NCBI RefSeq assembly: GCF_000003855.2
Contig: NW_003101680.1
Coordinates: 3,970,144-4,034,143 of the forward strand
DNA: 64,000 bases
Source: Blastomyces gilchristii SLH14081
Lineage: Eukaryota; Ascomycota; Eurotiomycetes; Onygenales; Ajellomycetaceae
Direction of reading: 5' to 3'
In this document: piece by piece, positions 59,267 to 64,000 of the stretch
How the letters are laid out: each line of letters begins with the position of its first letter
How positions within the stretch are numbered: position 1 is the stretch's first letter
Notes under the pieces: model-generated
The model's input: the letters and a program-made list of their open reading frames with translations, nothing else
Database searches by the model: none
Told to the model about the DNA's origin: nothing
Program-made: the position numbers and the translations under genes

Positions 59267-59634
59267 TCTGTTAAAACAGCTATATACTATCTTTTAATAA
59301 TTTGTTTTATTACAGTCTTTCTTTACTTTATCTTTTTCTTTCAATTTCTTTCTGTCTATCTATTTAATGTGTCTATCTTTAAGACTGTGTTCTCTTTTCC
59401 TTTGTCATAATATTGTCAAATGGTTTCAAAGTACCAGAAGATGTTAAAACACTGCAATTTGTAAACAGTTTTTGTATTCTGAGCTGGAATTTTCTGATTT
59501 TACATATCTGAAATTGATGAATGTATAATAGTTAACTTTACAGATATAGGAAAACCCTGAGAACTAAAAGTTCTCAGGTAGATGTCATAGTCTCTGACTG
59601 CATACATCTATAATTGAAGAATAATAATAATAAT
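59267..59634 (+). promoter_or_regulatory. LINE copy 2 3' UTR and (AAT)n tail
   Basis: The last 316 bases (59319-59634) are shared with SINE-B. They include the inverted pair GAGAACTAAAAGTTCTC, able to form a stem-loop near the 3' end, then GACTGCATACATCTATAATTGAAG and (AAT)n. Conservation in an unrelated SINE suggests this is what the reverse transcriptase recognises. Confidence 0.8.
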
Positions 59635-59647
59635 GTTTAAACTGTCA

Positions 59648-60133
59648 AAGATATGAATACTTTACAATCTCATGTTTTAGAGACTTAAAATATGCATTCT
59701 GTGACAGAGATCATAAAACTAGTGAGCATAAATATGAAACATGCTTAAAAAGAGATGAAATATATTAATACACTATGCTTAAGTGCTCTAAATACAAAGA
59801 AAAATATACATCTAGCTTAAAAGAATGTATGTTTACTTCAAGAACTCAAAAGAACTGAAGAAAAGATGAAGCTCAAAATCAATCTAGAACTGAAGACAAG
59901 AGTCAAGTCAGTAAACTTACAACTGTAAGCTCAAAAAGAAGAAACTTTCAACTATCTAAATCTTCAAACTTCAATACTTCAGCTAAATGTAAACAGAATT
60001 TGAATTCTCAAACTTCTGTTAAGATTAGAGAATTGAGAAATAACTCTGATAATAAACTAGATATAATGCAAGCAGTTGAGATTCCTACTTTTCAAAATAG
60101 TTATAATTTAGTATCTGATGATAGTGATTAGAT
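59648..60133 (+). pseudogene. LINE copy 1 ORF1, C-terminal part
   Basis: The zinc-knuckle end of ORF1 separated from its start by 7.6 kb. First knuckle reads with C, Y and stop changes; KYETC and KECMF remain. The ORF1 stop corresponds to TAG near 60129, followed by ORF2. Confidence 0.75.
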
Positions 60134-60160
60134 TCTACTCTATCTACACTCTCTTTTAGT

Positions 60161-63100
60161 ATGAATATACAACAAAAACAACAAAAAAATTTTAAAAACA
60201 CTTCAAAAATCACATTTATTTAAAATAATGTGAATAGAAACTCAAATTGTATTTATTCTTGTCTTCAAATTATATTTAAATAAAAGGTTGATTTTATACT
60301 GCTTCAGAAACTGAATTTTAATACTGAGTGAAAATATATTATTTCTCATTCAAGCTACTACTACTTTCTATCTCAAAAGTCTGAGATAATATCAAGAGTA
60401 GTGATCTATGAAAGAAAGAGATCAGGATATTAATTTAATCTAAGATTTGATATCATGTCTGACACTGATATTCTGATGAGTGATATTATAGATAAAGAAA
60501 ATAAGTTTAATACTATACAGCTTATAAATATCTATAATGAAAAGTTATTGAAGAAAAATAACAATATCTGAATAATTGATAGAGAATTTCTGAATATAAC
60601 TTTATTAAGAAACTCTATAATTGCAGAAGATTTCAATACATATCATCTCTAATAAAATTCAGAATGTAAGAGAGCAGTAAGAGCTGATAATCTGATTGAA
60701 TAAATCTTTGAGTATTCAATAGATTTGATTAATAAGTCTGATCAATAAACATTCTTTAGAAAAGACATGAAACAAAAATCTATTATAGATCTAATCTTCA
60801 TATTATAAAATCTAATGAAAAAAAGACTTGTAAACTGATTTATTAATTCAAATGAGACATCAGAATCAGATCATGAGATTATTCAATTTGATATTGAAGT
60901 GAGTGAACAATAAATGAGTGAAAGTTCTCTTCTCTCTAATCAGTTTAACTTTGAAAAAGCTGATTGAAAAGCAGTTGAAAAAAGTATAAAACTGTTAAAA
61001 TCTGAAAGACAGAGTGAGCTATATTGAAATTCTGATCAAGATATCTCAAATGAAATAATTGAGAATAGAGTGAAGCTCATTACATGTATTATTCTAACAA
61101 GTGTTAGAGATAATATTTTAAAGTGAAAATCTTCTGAGTATTCAAAATCTTGATAAAATAAGAATATCTCATCTAAAAGAAAAGAATTAGCTACTGCTAG
61201 AAGAGATTGAAAGAATAATATAATATCTGATAAAGAGTTCAAAGCTGTTAGAAATGAATATTTTTCAGATATTAAAAGAGCTAAAACAGACTGCTGAAAT
61301 AAGTTTCTTGAAGAAGCATAAGAAAAGAAAGTTTTTAAAGCTTTTAACTATACTAAAATAAGAAGTGTAGCAAAACTTCCAATCTTAGAATATGAGTTTC
61401 AGAATAAATCATATATAGTAAACTCCTTTAAGGAAAAATGTCAAGCTTTTATAAGAATTCTCTTTCAGAACTCATCAGATTCAGATTCATATTTAGAGAA
61501 AGAGAATATATTACTTCTTCACTACATTGAGAAAAATGACTGAAAATAACCTGATTTTACACAAGATGAATTAGAGTCAGCTATCTTCTCAAGTTCTATT
61601 AAAACTGCTGCAGAGTCTGATTCAATTAATTACTGAATTATTTAAAATACATATTCCTACTTAAAGAATGAATATTTTGAGCTCTTTTTCAATCTCTTGA
61701 AAAATGAATATTATTCTGAATACTGGAGAGAAGTCACTGAAGTGATTCTTACAAAATCTAATAGAAAAACTTCAATTTCTAAGTTATATAGAGTAATATC
61801 TCTATTAAACTATCTAGAAAAGATTTTGAAAAAGATAATAACTACTCAACTATCTTTTATAAGCTCTATTAATAACTCTCTTTTATTCAGTGAATAAATG
61901 AGAGATAGAAAACAATGTTCTTTAATTAACACTGTTCTCTCAGTTGTTCATGATATTCAAATAGTAAAGCATGAAGATCTGATCTCAACTGCAGTTTTTA
62001 TTGATATAAAAGAAGCATTTAATCATGTTTCAAAGTCAAAGTTAATTCAGACTTTGAAAATGTTAAAACTGTTACTTTCTCTAATAAAATGAGTTAACTG
62101 TTATATATCTAAAAGAATCATACAACTTTTCTTTGATTGAATGAAATGAGACAAGACTGAGATAAAAATAAAAGTATTATAAGAATCTTCAATCTCATTC
62201 ATTTTATTTATAATATACACTGCATATCTATTCAAAGATAGAAATATAAAAATAGTGCAATTTTTGAGTTATATAGATAATATTGATCTAGTCTACAGCT
62301 CAAAAACTATTAAAGAAAATTTAAAAGTGACTGAAAAAGCTGTAAAGAAAATCTTTATCAGAGCAGATATCAATTAAATTCAATTTAATATGAATAAAAC
62401 TGAGTTAATTTATTTCTTTTCTAGATTCAATGAGAAAGAACTATCTCTAACTCTTTTAAATAGAGAGATTAAACCCAGTTTAAATGTCAAATGATTGAGA
62501 GTATGATTAAACTCTAAGTTGAATTTTCAATATCATATTCAACAAAGAACTGTCAAGACAGAAAGAGTATTGAATAACAATATCAGACTATTAAATACAG
62601 AGAGAGATCTATTCTTTCAGGCTATGAGACAGTTATATATAGCCTGTATTATCTCAGTAACTGATTATGAAGTTCAAGTTTAATGAAATAATCAAGAAAA
62701 CTTTACTGAACTCTTTCAAAGTCTGTAAAATAGAGCTTTGAGAAGAATTCTGAGAGCATTCAAATCATCTTCTATTAAAGTAATGGAAATTGAAGCTTCA
62801 ATTCTTTCTTCTACTATTAGATTGGAAAAGATCTGTATGAACTATACTCTGAGAGTTATAAAGATGAGCTTAAATCATATAATCAGAGAAAGAGTCTCTT
62901 CTTCATTTTCATCAATTAACTCTGGAAATGAACTGAATTGAAATAGATTTCTTGATTAAAATGAAACTAATTCTTCAAAGAAATATCTTCTCAACTGTAC
63001 AGACTATACACACTGATTAAAAATCAATTTTCTTCTTTAAATATTGAAAAAGTTGATCATGAGAAGTTATCTCTCTGAAGAGAAAAGCTTGAATATCTTC

Positions 63101-64000
63101 TAGACTTATAAATAAATGAACTATCTAAAGAGAAAGAATATGAACAGCATTTGAAGAGAATTTCTATAATCAATATAAAAGACTCTATTCTGATTTATTC
63201 AGATGACTCAAAAAATGAGAATTTAAATAGATTAGACACAGACATTGCTTATACTGAAGATAATATTAATTTTATCTCAGATTTCTGGAATTTAGACTGT
63301 CAATATAAAGTCTTTGACACTGAACTATTTATAATAGTGAAAGCTTTCAAACTTATTGAAATAAAATCTTATAAAAGAGAAAATAGTTTGAAAGAGATAT
63401 GAATATTCTCTGATAGTTAAGCTGCTTTAAAAAGACTTAGAAATAGTCAGATTTATAATAATCAAATAAATCTTGAACTGATCTTAAACTTCATTTTAAA
63501 AATTCAAAAGAGAAGAATATCAAAGCTGATAATTTATCTACACTGAGTTCCTGCTCATATGAATATTCATGATAATGAATTGACTGATTCAGCTGTAAAA
63601 AAAGGTTCAGAATTAAGCAGATCTATTCAAAAAATTGTATTCTGATCTTTTATAAAGAGAAAAATAAAAGAATCTTATTTAAACAAGTGAAATGAAAGCT
63701 GACAGAAATAAAAGAAGAGTATATATTATTCAAGATTTGAAACAAAACCCAAGTGAAAATCTTGTTCAATTAAATGTAAAAAGAAAATATTCTCATCTAT
63801 AATACAGCTGAAATTAGAACATGACTATTTCAAATCTTATATACAAAGATTTGATGATAGATTTGATTCAATAGAATGCTCATTCTACAATGCAAATGAG
63901 AATTCTGAGTATATTGTAATATACTGTGCATTATACAATAGTCTCAGAGTCAGATTGAAAGAGAAGTATGATCTAAATCAATTAAATATGAGATTCTGAT
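60161..64000 (+). pseudogene. LINE copy 1 ORF2 (inactivated, partial at window end)
   Basis: ATG 60161, same frame as the copy 2 gene. The RT region is clear at 61697-62300: EVILTKSNRKTSISKLYRVI, RDRKQCSLINTVLSVVHDIQ, TAVFIDIKEAFNHVSKSKL (catalytic Asp of FD turned to Asn), then SYIDNIDLVYSS, with one Asp kept. RNase H at 63160-63600: LIYSDDSKNENLNRLDTDIA, DTELFIIVKAF, and NELTDSAVKKG. It has more stops than copy 2, including CAA and CAG turned to TAA and TAG. The C-terminal knuckle at about 63875-63920 has lost a Cys (CSFYNANENSEYIVIYC). Confidence 0.9.

Larger units (their letters stand above)
52013..59634 (+). mobile_element. LINE copy 2: full-length Tad/I-like non-LTR retrotransposon
   Basis: About 7.6 kb from GGCAGAAGAATGAGATAGAC to a (AAT)n tail, flanked by the 13-bp TSD GTTTAAACTGTCA (52000-52012 and 59635-59647). 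It has inserted into ORF1 of LINE copy 1. Layout: GC-richer 5' UTR with two 155-bp monomers, AT-rich leader, ORF1 (53664-55274), ORF2 (55304-59266), 3' UTR ending TATAATTGAAGAATAAT. The domain set (CCHC ORF1, apurinic-type endonuclease, RT, RNase H, C-terminal CCHC) is that of Tad1/I-group elements. Confidence 0.95.
59635..64000 (+). mobile_element. LINE copy 1, segment 3 (runs off window end)
   Basis: Continues LINE copy 1 after the inserted copy 2, starting with the duplicated GTTTAAACTGTCA. It aligns with copy 2 from 54779 to about 59155. The 3' UTR lies outside the window. Confidence 0.93.

Noticed and set aside
12238..63600. TGA read as tryptophan (alternative genetic code), since many stops fall at conserved Trp positions
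   Set aside because: Stops also occur as TGA at Arg sites and TAG/TAA at Gln sites, catalytic Asp and Cys residues are changed in the same C-to-T manner, and paired copies differ in which stops they carry. Decay by point mutation explains all of it.
1..64000. CRISPR arrays, bacterial operons, riboswitches, a host biosynthetic or immune system
   Set aside because: No regularly spaced repeats, no ribosome-binding sites, and all long frames belong to eukaryotic transposable elements. I found no new multi-gene system in this window beyond the transposon relationships listed.

Overview
The window looks like a transposon graveyard from a filamentous ascomycete (Pezizomycotina). It is very AT-rich, with almost no CpG and very little CpC/GpG. 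The coding frames are those of fungal retroelements and DNA transposons, broken almost only by point changes of the C-to-T type on either strand (TGG to TGA, CGA to TGA, CAG/CAA to TAG/TAA). That is the mark of repeat-induced point mutation (RIP) or a similar process. I see no convincing host gene, rRNA, functional tRNA gene or CRISPR array. The species cannot be named from this sequence.

Almost everything resolves into nested mobile elements with target-site duplications (TSDs), several confirmed by an uninterrupted second copy elsewhere in the window. The base layer is a large hAT DNA transposon of about 5.8 kb, ends TAGACTG..., 8-bp TSDs. Copy A (1-2765) sits in copy B. Copy B (2766-19930) and copy C (21302-39494) face each other as inverted arms around a 1.4-kb spacer holding a 181-bp mariner-like MITE, a 505-bp hAT MITE (S1) and an LTR fragment.

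Copy B is split by Gypsy-1 (3148-10391, minus strand, single gag-pol frame with chromodomain) and Gypsy-2a (11679-17309, plus strand, chromovirus). A 365-bp run of N lies between them. Copy C is split by two nested 506-bp hAT MITEs (22264-23283), a Ty1/copia element (24862-30033, minus strand), Gypsy-2b (30452-36705, carrying a tRNA-derived SINE) and LINE copy 1 (from about 39495).

LINE copy 1 is a Tad/I-like element with RNase H. It is split by Gypsy-3 (40183-48793, itself carrying a second SINE), by a 1.1-kb SINE of another family (49528-50602), and by a complete second LINE copy (52013-59634). Copy 1 resumes at 59635 and runs off the window. The long SINE shares its last 320 bp with the LINE, which points to LINE-driven mobilisation.

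LTR elements encode Gag, protease, reverse transcriptase, RNase H and integrase for copy-and-paste movement; LINEs encode an RNA-binding ORF1 and an endonuclease/RT ORF2; the SINEs and MITEs are non-autonomous passengers. All long reading frames carry several stops, so none of these copies should still be able to make its own proteins.
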